DNA from: a virus
Reading direction: 5' to 3' (one strand)
IMG/VR virus record: IMGVR_UViG_3300025616_000416
Span: 1-51,252 of that record
DNA: 51,252 nt
Shown here: piece after piece, positions 32,936-41,437 of the stretch
How the letters are laid out: every line of letters starts with the position of its first letter
How positions within the stretch are numbered: the first letter of the stretch is position 1
Program-made: the position numbers and the translations under genes
Notes under the pieces: model-generated
Databases searched by the model: none
What the model saw: the letters and a program-made list of their open reading frames with translations, nothing else
What the model was told of the DNA's origin: nothing

Positions 32936-35338
32936 TTGGCATTAACAGATATTGACGGTTATGTAGAAGTTTTAGTAGTTGCAGGTGGTGGGTGCGGCGG
33001 TGCCACACTTTACCATGGAGCAGGTGGTGGTGCTGGTGGTGTTACTTATGTAAGCGACTATTTAGTGCATGTTGCTGAATATTATGTGTTTGTAGGTATA
33101 GGAGGAACTACCCATCATATAAACGGTCAATACTCATATTTTGACAATATAGTATCTTTAGGTGGCGGTGCTGGAGGAGATGATAGTAATTTTAATGGTA
33201 ATAATGGTGGTTCTGGTGGTGGTGCTACAAAAACAGGTTATCCTGGAGTAGCACTTAGAGTGGGAGGTAATAAGGGCGGAACTGGATATTCTTCATCATA
33301 TTATGGTCAAGGTGGCGGAGGTGGGGCTGGAACTGATGGAGTAAATGGTACATATAATGCTGGTGGTAAGGGTGGTGATGGTACAAATTTATATTCTGAT
33401 TTATTGATATCATCAAATGCTGGAGTAGATATAGACGGTGTTCGTTGGATTGGTGGTGGAGGAGGTGGCTCTACATATTACTCTGGAACTCCTGGAATAG
33501 GTGGTAAAGGAGGTGGAGGTAATGGATCCAAAGCTAATGCTACACCTGGAATAGCTAATACTGGTGGTGGTGGAGGTGGATCAGAGAGAAGTGGTTCTGG
33601 AGTTACTGGTACTGGAGGATCTGGTATAGTCATTATTAGTTATAAAACTGAAGATATTATGGCTACCGGTGGTATAATTACTATATCTGGAAGTAAGACA
33701 ATACATAAATTTATAGTACCTGGAATATTTAAAGTAATATCAACTTTTTATTCAAATAGAAAAAGAAATATATGGTACAACGACCCATATATCTATAAAG
33801 CTACAAAACAAGGTGTAGAAATATATAATTCATCCTCAGAAATATTAACAAATTCTATATCACTTGTTGATGGTGCAAACTCTATATGGGCTAATAGTGA
33901 TTATTTTTATGTCGCTACAACTAATTCAGGTATATACAGAGGTTCAGTAGATACTATTAGTGGAACATTATTTTTAGAAGAGTATAGAAGTTATCCATTT
34001 ATAACAGCTAACGATGTTAATTATTTGCATGGAAGTGGTGATTATCTATGTGCGTCTACAGTATCTGGCGTTGATAGATATAAATTTTCTGACGGGGCAA
34101 GAGAATATATAATTAAAGATGATATAACAAAATGTTTTCAGACTTCAACTGGTGATTATTATTATACAGTAAATCCATTTAATAATGTAATAGGACTGGA
34201 TGACAATATTTTTGGTTGGGAGTATAATAGACTAGTAGAATTGTTATCTCCTATACCAGAAAATAATTACCAATTTTTGTTTGAAATACCCATGACACAA
34301 CCTGATGAAATATATAGACAATCTCAAAAAGAAGGTGCTGATATAAGAATAGTTGACGATAAAGGCGTAGCTGTATTTTACTATATTGAATCTTGGAATT
34401 ATATTACTCCTCCTAAAATATGGGTTAAACTTTCTAAAGGCACCGAAAAATTTTATATTCTTTATGGTAATCCTGATGTTAAAACTAAATCTAGTCAAAA
34501 AGATACTTTTACTTTATTTGATGATTTTAATGAATCTACTTTATCTAACAATTGGACATTTGCTAATAGTGGATATGCTAACAATACGTATACTATTTCT
34601 AATAGTATACTTAGACTAAATACTTATAGTAATAGTTATCCTATATCTTTAATAAGTTCAGATGTATTTAGTAATAGTGTTATTGAATATAGTTTTAGAA
34701 CAGTTCCTCCTGCTACTGGGCATAATTATGATTCAGATTTAGATTGGGAAGTTGGTTTTAATGGTGGTGCTATGGTTTATATAGGTTGCCCTACGGAAAC
34801 TCCTCATTATTTATCATCTGCTTCAAATCAAGGTATAAAATATGGAACCAAACTTACTAGTTATTCCTTTAAAACTCATACATTTGTTGAAACTCTTAAC
34901 TACCAAATGTCTAATTATGATGGAGAAACTTTAGTTTCATCTGGAATATTAACTGATCCTGCTTATAGGCAATTAATATTTACTTTTTGTAATGACTATT
35001 ATCAGCCAAAGATTGAAATAGATTGGATTAGAGTACGACATTATGATCCTTCACCTTCCACATATACTGTAAGTAGAGGTGCCAGTATAAATGACATATT
35101 TCAAGCAGCTAAATTATGTGCTGTTTATAATAGCGGCGGGGGCTATGAATATATATCTAAAAAATATAGTGTATTAAGATCATCTTATATATCTGATATT
35201 TATGTAACAGAAGGAACATCTAAGCATAATAATGGAAATGTAATATTCATAGCTACTCCATGGGGAGCGATTATAATAGAAGAAAAACGTGGTGATGAAA
35301 TTAATAGTGAAAAAAGAATTTATTTACTAGCATCTTGA
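32936..35338 (+). CDS. glycine-rich fibre or adhesin with DUF2341-like domain
   Basis: An 800-residue protein starting at TTG 32936; AGGGAGG (32924-32930) five bases upstream decides this start. Residues about 10-235 are Gly-rich (GGAGGD, GGGGGGAG, GGGGGG repeats), similar to tail fibre tips that fold as polyglycine helices. The region about 435-530 resembles DUF2341: ADIRIVDDKGVAVFYYIESW, KIWVKLSKGTEKFYILYGNPDVK, then TFTLFDDFNES leading to a concanavalin/LamG-like part. It is probably a virion surface protein that binds carbohydrate or a host receptor. Its last bases contain the promoter for the clamp loader. Confidence 0.8.
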   Translation: MALTDIDGYVEVLVVAGGGCGGATLYHGAGGGAGGVTYVSDYLVHVAEYYVFVGIGGTTHHINGQYSYFDNIVSLGGGAGGDDSNFNGNNGGSGGGATKTGYPGVALRVGGNKGGTGYSSSYYGQGGGGGAGTDGVNGTYNAGGKGGDGTNLYSDLLISSNAGVDIDGVRWIGGGGGGSTYYSGTPGIGGKGGGGNGSKANATPGIANTGGGGGGSERSGSGVTGTGGSGIVIISYKTEDIMATGGIITISGSKTIHKFIVPGIFKVISTFYSNRKRNIWYNDPYIYKATKQGVEIYNSSSEILTNSISLVDGANSIWANSDYFYVATTNSGIYRGSVDTISGTLFLEEYRSYPFITANDVNYLHGSGDYLCASTVSGVDRYKFSDGAREYIIKDDITKCFQTSTGDYYYTVNPFNNVIGLDDNIFGWEYNRLVELLSPIPENNYQFLFEIPMTQPDEIYRQSQKEGADIRIVDDKGVAVFYYIESWNYITPPKIWVKLSKGTEKFYILYGNPDVKTKSSQKDTFTLFDDFNESTLSNNWTFANSGYANNTYTISNSILRLNTYSNSYPISLISSDVFSNSVIEYSFRTVPPATGHNYDSDLDWEVGFNGGAMVYIGCPTETPHYLSSASNQGIKYGTKLTSYSFKTHTFVETLNYQMSNYDGETLVSSGILTDPAYRQLIFTFCNDYYQPKIEIDWIRVRHYDPSPSTYTVSRGASINDIFQAAKLCAVYNSGGGYEYISKKYSVLRSSYISDIYVTEGTSKHNNGNVIFIATPWGAIIIEEKRGDEINSEKRIYLLAS

Positions 35339-35362
35339 CAAATAAGTAATAGGTCTTATATT
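35335..35362 (+). promoter_or_regulatory. sigma-70-type promoter
   Basis: TTGACA (35335-35340) and TATATT (35357-35362) with a 16-base spacer, the same architecture as the promoters at 17241 and 48486. The -35 overlaps the stop codon of the fibre gene. It lies 23 bases before ATG 35385, which has AAAGGAGG. It should start transcription of the polymerase operon. Confidence 0.8.
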
Positions 35363-35384
35363 TAGTAAAAGGAAAGGAGGTATT

Positions 35385-36467
35385 ATGATTATTAGACGCG
35401 AAACTAAAATGGGGTCTAATGACTTAAATGTTGTTTATAGACCTTGCACAATAGATGAACTTATAGGCAATGATACAAATAAAAGAATTATTAAAAATTC
35501 ATTGGACTCTAATAAAGTTCCACATACTCAATTATTTACAGGCGGATCAGGATGTGGTAAAACAACTGCAGCAAAGATTATAGCTCTAGGATTAAATTGT
35601 GAGACTAATGGTATAAGTTCTAATCCATGTTTACAATGTAATTCTTGTCGAACTATTCTTGAAGGAAATAATATTGATGTAAAAGAAATTAATGTAGGTC
35701 AATCTGGAGGAAAAGATTACGTAGACTCTATAGTCAGGGATTTACCTATGGCTCCATTTAATACTAGGTTTAAAATATTAATATTTGATGAAGCTCATGA
35801 ACTTACAACTGCAGCAAAAGATCTTTTGTTAAAACCCATAGAGTATGGATATGAACATGTTTATTTTATTTTCTGTACAAATCAACCCGAAAAATTAAGA
35901 AGTAAAGCAAAAGATGCTGGAGAAGCTTTTTTAAGAAGATGTTTTTCTTTAGAATTTAAAAGAGTAGAAACTACAATTATGAATGATCTTTTAAAAAATG
36001 TATGTGAGTTTGAAGGATTTCAATATAATCAAGATATTTTAAACCTTATTTCAGAAGAGGCAGATGGTGCTCCAGGAAACGCTTTAGTTTGTTTAAGCCA
36101 AATAGCTATAGAAGGCTCTTGGACCTTAGCTGCAGGAAAAGAAATTTGTCAATCTGGAATTAACGATGCTGATCCACAAGTAATTGAATTATTTAAGTCT
36201 TTAAATAATGGTAATTTTAAAGAATCTATAGATATATTTGTTAATATTAAATCAGTACCAGTAGAAAGTATGCGTATAGGTATCACAGGTCTTTTTGTAG
36301 GATGTATTAAACGTGCAAAAAAAGTTGGCGAAGCGCGTAAATATTCAAAAGTACTTGACGTGTTAACAGTTCCTATATATGAACAAGGTAAACTTGCTGA
36401 GCATAAATGGTATAATTATATGTTCAAAGTTTCAGATATTATAGCAGAATCAAATGGGAGAAACTAA
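35385..36467 (+). CDS. dnaX: DNA polymerase III gamma/tau-like clamp loader ATPase
   Basis: A 360-residue AAA+ protein. VYRPCTIDELIG opens the domain as in DnaX; Walker A is GGSGCGKTT (about residues 54-62). A zinc-binding insert with four Cys follows (NCETN and CLQCNSC), and Walker B is ILIFDEAHELT. The FLRRCFSLEFKR segment is the sensor/arginine-finger region. It loads the sliding clamp onto primed DNA. Cellular DnaX is longer; the tau tail that binds the replicative helicase and polymerase III is missing, as expected beside a PolA-type polymerase. Start fixed by AAAGGAGG. It overlaps the polymerase gene by one base. Confidence 0.93.
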   Translation: MIIRRETKMGSNDLNVVYRPCTIDELIGNDTNKRIIKNSLDSNKVPHTQLFTGGSGCGKTTAAKIIALGLNCETNGISSNPCLQCNSCRTILEGNNIDVKEINVGQSGGKDYVDSIVRDLPMAPFNTRFKILIFDEAHELTTAAKDLLLKPIEYGYEHVYFIFCTNQPEKLRSKAKDAGEAFLRRCFSLEFKRVETTIMNDLLKNVCEFEGFQYNQDILNLISEEADGAPGNALVCLSQIAIEGSWTLAAGKEICQSGINDADPQVIELFKSLNNGNFKESIDIFVNIKSVPVESMRIGITGLFVGCIKRAKKVGEARKYSKVLDVLTVPIYEQGKLAEHKWYNYMFKVSDIIAESNGRN

Positions 36468-39400
36468 TGCCATCTATTATAGAACAAAATCAAGCAACAC
36501 TTCCTATTCCAAATTATACTTATGTCACAAATGAGGACGAGGCGCGTAAGGCTATGTCCTTTTTGAATAACTACCCTATCCATGCTATAGATACTGAAAC
36601 CACTGCCTTAGATCCATACGAGGCTAAATGGACCCTATTACAAGTTGGTGTTACAAATAAAGTTTTTGTCTTTGATGTTAGACATGATACTGAGCATAGT
36701 AGTCTACACCCAGAAGTTTTAGACCCTCTATTGACAGACCCTACAAAGATGCGTATATTACAAAATGCAGCATACGATATGAAAATAATTAAGAGGAGTA
36801 GAGGGTACTACTTAACTAATATATATGATACTATGTTAGTAGAACAACTGTCTACACTGGGTCTTCCATTTACTAAGGCTAGTTTAGCAGCTATAGTACT
36901 TAAACATTTAGGATTATATATGTCTAAAGAACCAAGAACTACTTTCTCAGATTATGGTCAAAAGTATGAAGACTTCCAGTTAATATATGCAGCAAATGAT
37001 GTTACTCCTTTACATCTAATTAGAGATCTTCAATGGTCTACGGTCATAAAGGAAGGTTTAGAAAATGCGGCGCGGCTAGAATTTGAATTCATTAAACCCT
37101 TATGTGAGATGGAATTAAATGGTATCCATATTGATACAGAAAAATGGCGTATTATTATGAAAGATGTAGAAAAAGAACGAGTTGAAGTAGGTGGTATTAT
37201 AAGAAATATATTAGCTAAAGTAGAAGATCAAAATACCTTATTTGGAGTATCACTAGTCAATATAGATAGTAATGCGCAATTGAAAAAATCTTTAGTCAAA
37301 TATGGATTAAATATTGAGAAAACGGATTTTGCCTCTCTAGAAAAACATGCTGGTCTTCCTATAATTGACGCAATATTAGATTATAGAAAAGCTAATAAAT
37401 TAATTTCTACTTATTCAGAAACTTTATTAGCTAAGATTAGTAAGTATACTGGAAGATTACATACTGATTTCCGTCAAATGGTATCGACAGGTAGAATGAG
37501 TTCTTCAAGTCCTAATCTTCAGAATATACCTAAACAACAAAGATATAGATCATGTTTTATTGCAGCACCAGGGTACTCCTTAATTACAGCTGATCAAGCT
37601 GGTGCAGAACTAAGAATTCTTGGAAATCTTTCTAAAGATCCAGTATTTATTGACGCGTATGCTACAGGACAAGATCTTCATACTAGAACTGCATCTGAAA
37701 TTTTTGATGTTACTTATGATAAAGTTGATAAGAATATGAGGAATGCAGCCAAGGCGATCAATTTTGGTCTGTGTACAATAGAAGATACAAATATAATAAC
37801 AAATCACGGTATAAAAATAATAAAAGATATTAAATTAGGTGAAGAAGTTGCACATGATATAGGTAAAAATATAGTTATTGATAAACAATACATGGGAGAA
37901 AAAGAAGTATTTGAAATTATAACTAAATATGGTTACTCAATGGAAGTTACCGAAGACCATTTAGTTAAAGTTGTAAATTATTTAGGAGAATATGTTGATA
38001 CCAAATTAAAAAATTTAGATATAACTAAAGATTCAATATGTATAAAAAAAGGTTCTAATTTATTTCCTAAAAATGATGTTTACTTTGATAATTTTGAAAC
38101 TTATAAAAATACTAATTATAAAGCTTTAGTATTACCTAAAAAATTAACTATAGAGTGGGCAGCTTTTTTAGGGCTTTTTATAGCTGAAGGTTGTGTTATT
38201 AAAGTAAGAAATAGAGAAACTTATAGTGTGGTATCATTTGGCTTTAGTAAGTCAGATAAAGAATTTATACATAAAATAGATACATTATTATATAATTTAT
38301 TTGGTAATAGAGTTTCTAAACCTAATGATAAATACGCTAGATACTCAATAAATTCTATATTGTTTTCAGAGTGGTTGGTAAATATTTTAAATATAAAAAA
38401 TATTGATAAAACAAAAGAAATAAGTATTCCTAAATGCATTAAAGAATCTAAAATGGAGTATCAAATAGAATTTTTAAAATGGTTATTTGAAGGTGATGGT
38501 ACCATAAAATCAAGGGGAAATAGCTATGTAATCCAATATAGTAGTAAGTCCAAAATATTAGTTAAGGATATACAATTAATGTTATTAAATTTTGGAATAT
38601 TATCCTCTATAACATCAGAGAATAGAAATGGGTATCCAGATAAATATTATTGTTTATCCATTGTATCTAATGAAGGAAGTTTTACTTTTATGGACCGAAT
38701 AGGATTTTTAACTAATAGAAAAAATAATTTGGCGATTAATAAAAATATTTATAATAGCTCAGCATATTTTATAAATAGTAATGTAGATAGAATGAAGAAT
38801 ATAATGAGTAATCGTAATACAAGTAAACAGCTTAAAGATAGATTTTATAGTAGTAGATATTCTGATCATGTAGGTAATGTATATTTTAAAGAGCTATCAG
38901 AATATGATGATTTTTTTAATCTTATTTATAAAAATGGTATAGTACCTTTACCAATAGAGTCTATTACATCAAAGGGGATTAAAAAGGTATATGATTTATC
39001 TATAGAAAACCATCAATATTTTTTGGCTAATGGTTTTATTGTTCATAATTGTTATGGAATGTCTTCTATGGGTCTTTCTAAAAGATTAAAAATTGGGAAG
39101 CGTGAGTCAGAAATCATGATAAATAAGTATTTCAATAGATATAAGGGCGTTAAGAAATACTTAGATAAAGCTGGTCATGATGCTGTTGTTAATAGATATA
39201 GTACTACTGTAAGTGGTAGAAAGCGTTATTATAATATGCCAGAGTTTAATCATCCTGATAGGAAAATGATTCAAAGTGGTATTGAAAGACAAGGTATGAA
39301 TTCAGGTATACAGGGTGCCGATGCAGATACGATAAAAGAAGCTATGATTTTAGTGGTAGATAGACTTAAAGATTATGATGCAAAACTTTTGTTATGTGTG

Positions 39401-39667
39401 CATGATGAAATTATAGTTGAAGTTAGAGATGATCAAAGATATGAAGTTTCAGAAATAATAGTTAAATCAATAAAAGAAGGATTTGGTAAGTATTTTACTG
39501 AAATTCCAATGGAAACAGAAGCTTTAATCGGTAAATCGTGGCTTAAAGGCTTATGTGAAAATAAAGTCAATGAACAAAAATGCGGTCATAATGAAATGAA
39601 ATTTGTTTTTGATGAAAAATATGGATCAAAGTTGATATGTAGTAAATGTGGAGGTGGTCAAGAATGA
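36467..39667 (+). CDS. polA: PolA-type DNA polymerase precursor with intein
   Basis: The frame of 1066 residues yields about 640 after removing the intein (436-861). It has a 3'-5' exonuclease domain (AIDTETTALD with the DxE pair, and NAAYDMKII), then a family A polymerase: STGRMSSSSPNLQNIP, motif A ADQAGAELRIL, motif B RNAAKAINFGL joined to CYGMSSMGLS, and motif C CVHDEIIVEV. There is no 5'-3' exonuclease domain. The C-terminus has an extra zinc-ribbon-like tail (KCGHNE and ICSKCGG), not usual in PolA. Motif B, the O helix that contacts the incoming nucleotide, is split by the intein, so replication depends on splicing. The stop overlaps HNH copy 5. Confidence 0.95.
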   Translation: MPSIIEQNQATLPIPNYTYVTNEDEARKAMSFLNNYPIHAIDTETTALDPYEAKWTLLQVGVTNKVFVFDVRHDTEHSSLHPEVLDPLLTDPTKMRILQNAAYDMKIIKRSRGYYLTNIYDTMLVEQLSTLGLPFTKASLAAIVLKHLGLYMSKEPRTTFSDYGQKYEDFQLIYAANDVTPLHLIRDLQWSTVIKEGLENAARLEFEFIKPLCEMELNGIHIDTEKWRIIMKDVEKERVEVGGIIRNILAKVEDQNTLFGVSLVNIDSNAQLKKSLVKYGLNIEKTDFASLEKHAGLPIIDAILDYRKANKLISTYSETLLAKISKYTGRLHTDFRQMVSTGRMSSSSPNLQNIPKQQRYRSCFIAAPGYSLITADQAGAELRILGNLSKDPVFIDAYATGQDLHTRTASEIFDVTYDKVDKNMRNAAKAINFGLCTIEDTNIITNHGIKIIKDIKLGEEVAHDIGKNIVIDKQYMGEKEVFEIITKYGYSMEVTEDHLVKVVNYLGEYVDTKLKNLDITKDSICIKKGSNLFPKNDVYFDNFETYKNTNYKALVLPKKLTIEWAAFLGLFIAEGCVIKVRNRETYSVVSFGFSKSDKEFIHKIDTLLYNLFGNRVSKPNDKYARYSINSILFSEWLVNILNIKNIDKTKEISIPKCIKESKMEYQIEFLKWLFEGDGTIKSRGNSYVIQYSSKSKILVKDIQLMLLNFGILSSITSENRNGYPDKYYCLSIVSNEGSFTFMDRIGFLTNRKNNLAINKNIYNSSAYFINSNVDRMKNIMSNRNTSKQLKDRFYSSRYSDHVGNVYFKELSEYDDFFNLIYKNGIVPLPIESITSKGIKKVYDLSIENHQYFLANGFIVHNCYGMSSMGLSKRLKIGKRESEIMINKYFNRYKGVKKYLDKAGHDAVVNRYSTTVSGRKRYYNMPEFNHPDRKMIQSGIERQGMNSGIQGADADTIKEAMILVVDRLKDYDAKLLLCVHDEIIVEVRDDQRYEVSEIIVKSIKEGFGKYFTEIPMETEALIGKSWLKGLCENKVNEQKCGHNEMKFVFDEKYGSKLICSKCGGGQE
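37772..39049 (+). mobile_element. intein in the O helix of DNA polymerase with LAGLIDADG endonuclease
   Basis: A 426-residue intein, Cys436 (CTIEDTNIITNHG) to Asn861 (FIVHN) with Cys as +1. Block B is TEDH. The DOD motifs are LGLFIAEGCV and LKWLFEGDGTI. Insertion after NFGL and before YGM is a conserved polymerase site. All splicing residues are standard. Confidence 0.94.
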
Positions 39668-40548
39668 GAGGGGTAAAATTAACTTATGAATTTGTAAAAC
39701 AATCTTTTGAAAGTTGTGGTTATACTTTAATTTCTAAAGAATATATTAATAGTGGAAGCAGGCTAAATTATGAGTGCCCTAAAGGTCACAAACATAGTAT
39801 AGTATGGTATGCATGGAAACAAGGTCAAAGATGTCCAACATGTTCCGGTTTAGCTAAGCCTACTATAGACCACATTAGGAAATCGTTTAGTAAAGAAAAT
39901 TATGTATTATTATCTGAACATTATATTAACAATAGATCGAAATTAGATTATAGGTGTTCTGAAGGTCATGAGCATAGTATTGGGTGGAGCAATTGGCAAA
40001 AAGGACAGAGGTGTTCATACTGTATTAATAATAATATTAAACTTACCATAGAGCAGGTTAGAGCACTCTTTGAAAAAGATAATTATATTTTATTATCTAA
40101 TATATATATTAATGGTAAGAGTAAATTAGATTACCAATGTCCAGAAGGTCATAATAATTCTATGATATGGAATAGCTGGCAACAAGGAATAAGATGTCCT
40201 ACTTGTGCTGATATTGAATATTCTATCAAAGTTTCTGGTTCTGGCAATCCACAATGGAAAGGTGGACTTTCCTATGAACCTTATTGCCCAATTTGGAGTG
40301 ATAAAGAATACAAGCAGTATATTAGGGATCGAGACGGTAATAAGTGTCTTAATCCAACATGTAATAAAAAGGATCATAGACTTCATATTCACCATATTGA
40401 CTACAACAAAAAAAGTTGTAGTCCTAGTAACGTAATAACTTTATGTGGTAGTTGTAATAGTAGAGCAAATACTAACCGTGAGTGGCATACAGCCTGGTAT
40501 CAAGCGTTAATGTATAGGAGATATAAATATGAGTATAGAAAATTTTAA
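39664..40548 (+). CDS. HNH homing endonuclease with three tandem zinc-ribbon-like modules (copy 5 of 6)
   Basis: ATG 39664 is chosen: it overlaps the polymerase stop (ATGA) and follows GGAGGTGG, whereas an upstream ATG at 39646 lies before that site. The 294-residue protein has three modules ending CPTC, CSYC and CPTC. In module 3 the second His of GHxH is Asn (GHNNSMIW). The HNH part has CLNPTC, IHHIDYNKKSC and LCGSCNSRAN. Module 1 is nearly identical in DNA to module 2 of copy 4. The end carries AGGAG and overlaps the next gene by 20 bases. Confidence 0.9.
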   Translation: MRGVKLTYEFVKQSFESCGYTLISKEYINSGSRLNYECPKGHKHSIVWYAWKQGQRCPTCSGLAKPTIDHIRKSFSKENYVLLSEHYINNRSKLDYRCSEGHEHSIGWSNWQKGQRCSYCINNNIKLTIEQVRALFEKDNYILLSNIYINGKSKLDYQCPEGHNNSMIWNSWQQGIRCPTCADIEYSIKVSGSGNPQWKGGLSYEPYCPIWSDKEYKQYIRDRDGNKCLNPTCNKKDHRLHIHHIDYNKKSCSPSNVITLCGSCNSRANTNREWHTAWYQALMYRRYKYEYRKF

Positions 40549-41437
40549 AGAGGATATTGACAAACTTGAAATATGCTTTATAGTTAATGAGTCAGGGGAT
40601 ATTTTGATAGAAGATAGGAAACTAATATTCGAGTATTGTGTATTTAAGGATTTCTGTGATGCTGCTTCAGGGTTGCATAGAACACATCATAAAGTAAAAC
40701 AAGAAAAATATTTAGCAGAGGGATATAAATTCTATGTTATCTTTGAGGATGAATATATGAATAAGAAAGACATAGTGATATCTAGAGTAAGAAATCTGTT
40801 AGGAAAAAATGAAGGTGAGAAAGTTTTTGCTAGGAAATGTGTCATTAGAGAAATACCTACTAGGAGATCATCGGATTTTGTAAACAAATTTCATATACAA
40901 GGTAACGGGGGGTCTAGAGTTAAGCTAGGATTATTTAAAAAAGACTCAGATGAACTTATTTCAGTCATGACTTTTGGTGTATTATCCAGAGCTAAAGGAA
41001 ACAAAATTCGTACAGAAGGAAATTTTGAACTGATACGATTTTGTACTGATAGCAAATATCGTTGTATAGGTGCAGCAGGTAAGCTTATGAGCTACTTTGA
41101 AAAGAATTATGAATGGACTACGATACTTACATTTGCAGATAAGCGCTGGAGCCCGACAGGTAATTTGTACAGACAAATAGGATTCGAATTAGAAAAGATT
41201 ACAGATCCTAATTACTTCTATTTAAAGGTTCCTGGGTTCACAAATAGAGTTCATCGTTTCGCTTTTCGTAGAGATGTTTTAAGACTCAGAGCCGCTAAAG
41301 AAACGGATCTTGGCGTAGAGAAAATAAATACGATGACTGAGTTTGCGCTAGCCCAGGCGCTAGGTTTTGATAGAATTTTTGATTGTGGTAACTTTAAATT
41401 TATGAAGTACAAAGAGGCATCATGCCAGAAAAATTAA
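40529..41437 (+). CDS. nuclease/GNAT-like two-domain protein of the phage Hef-like type
   Basis: A 302-residue protein. Residues about 1-90 look like a worn Vsr-like nuclease domain: RKLIFEYCVF stands where relatives have an E-x-N-G motif, and FYVIFEDEYMNKKDIV is the usual last strand. From about 100 to 240 there is a GNAT/Mom-like domain: FARKCVIREI, FVNKFHIQGN, KLGLFKKDSDELISVMTFG, FELIRFCTDSKY, AAGKLMSYFEK and TFADKRWSPTGNLYRQIGF. Relatives in phages are often called Hef-like homing proteins, but the role of the second half is unsettled. The conserved NG of the nuclease is missing, so cutting activity is doubtful. It is flanked on both sides by HNH genes and overlaps both. Confidence 0.65.
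   Translation: MSIENFKEDIDKLEICFIVNESGDILIEDRKLIFEYCVFKDFCDAASGLHRTHHKVKQEKYLAEGYKFYVIFEDEYMNKKDIVISRVRNLLGKNEGEKVFARKCVIREIPTRRSSDFVNKFHIQGNGGSRVKLGLFKKDSDELISVMTFGVLSRAKGNKIRTEGNFELIRFCTDSKYRCIGAAGKLMSYFEKNYEWTTILTFADKRWSPTGNLYRQIGFELEKITDPNYFYLKVPGFTNRVHRFAFRRDVLRLRAAKETDLGVEKINTMTEFALAQALGFDRIFDCGNFKFMKYKEASCQKN

Noticed and set aside
39646-39663. Upstream ATG for HNH copy 5
   Set aside because: The ribosome site GGAGGTGG lies after it and fits ATG 39664, which also overlaps the polymerase stop as ATGA.
40557-40584. TTGACA, 16-base spacer, TATAGT inside the 5' end of the gene at 40529
   Set aside because: The spacing matches the accepted promoters, but it lies wholly within coding sequence and no gene starts soon after it. 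Not strong enough to list.
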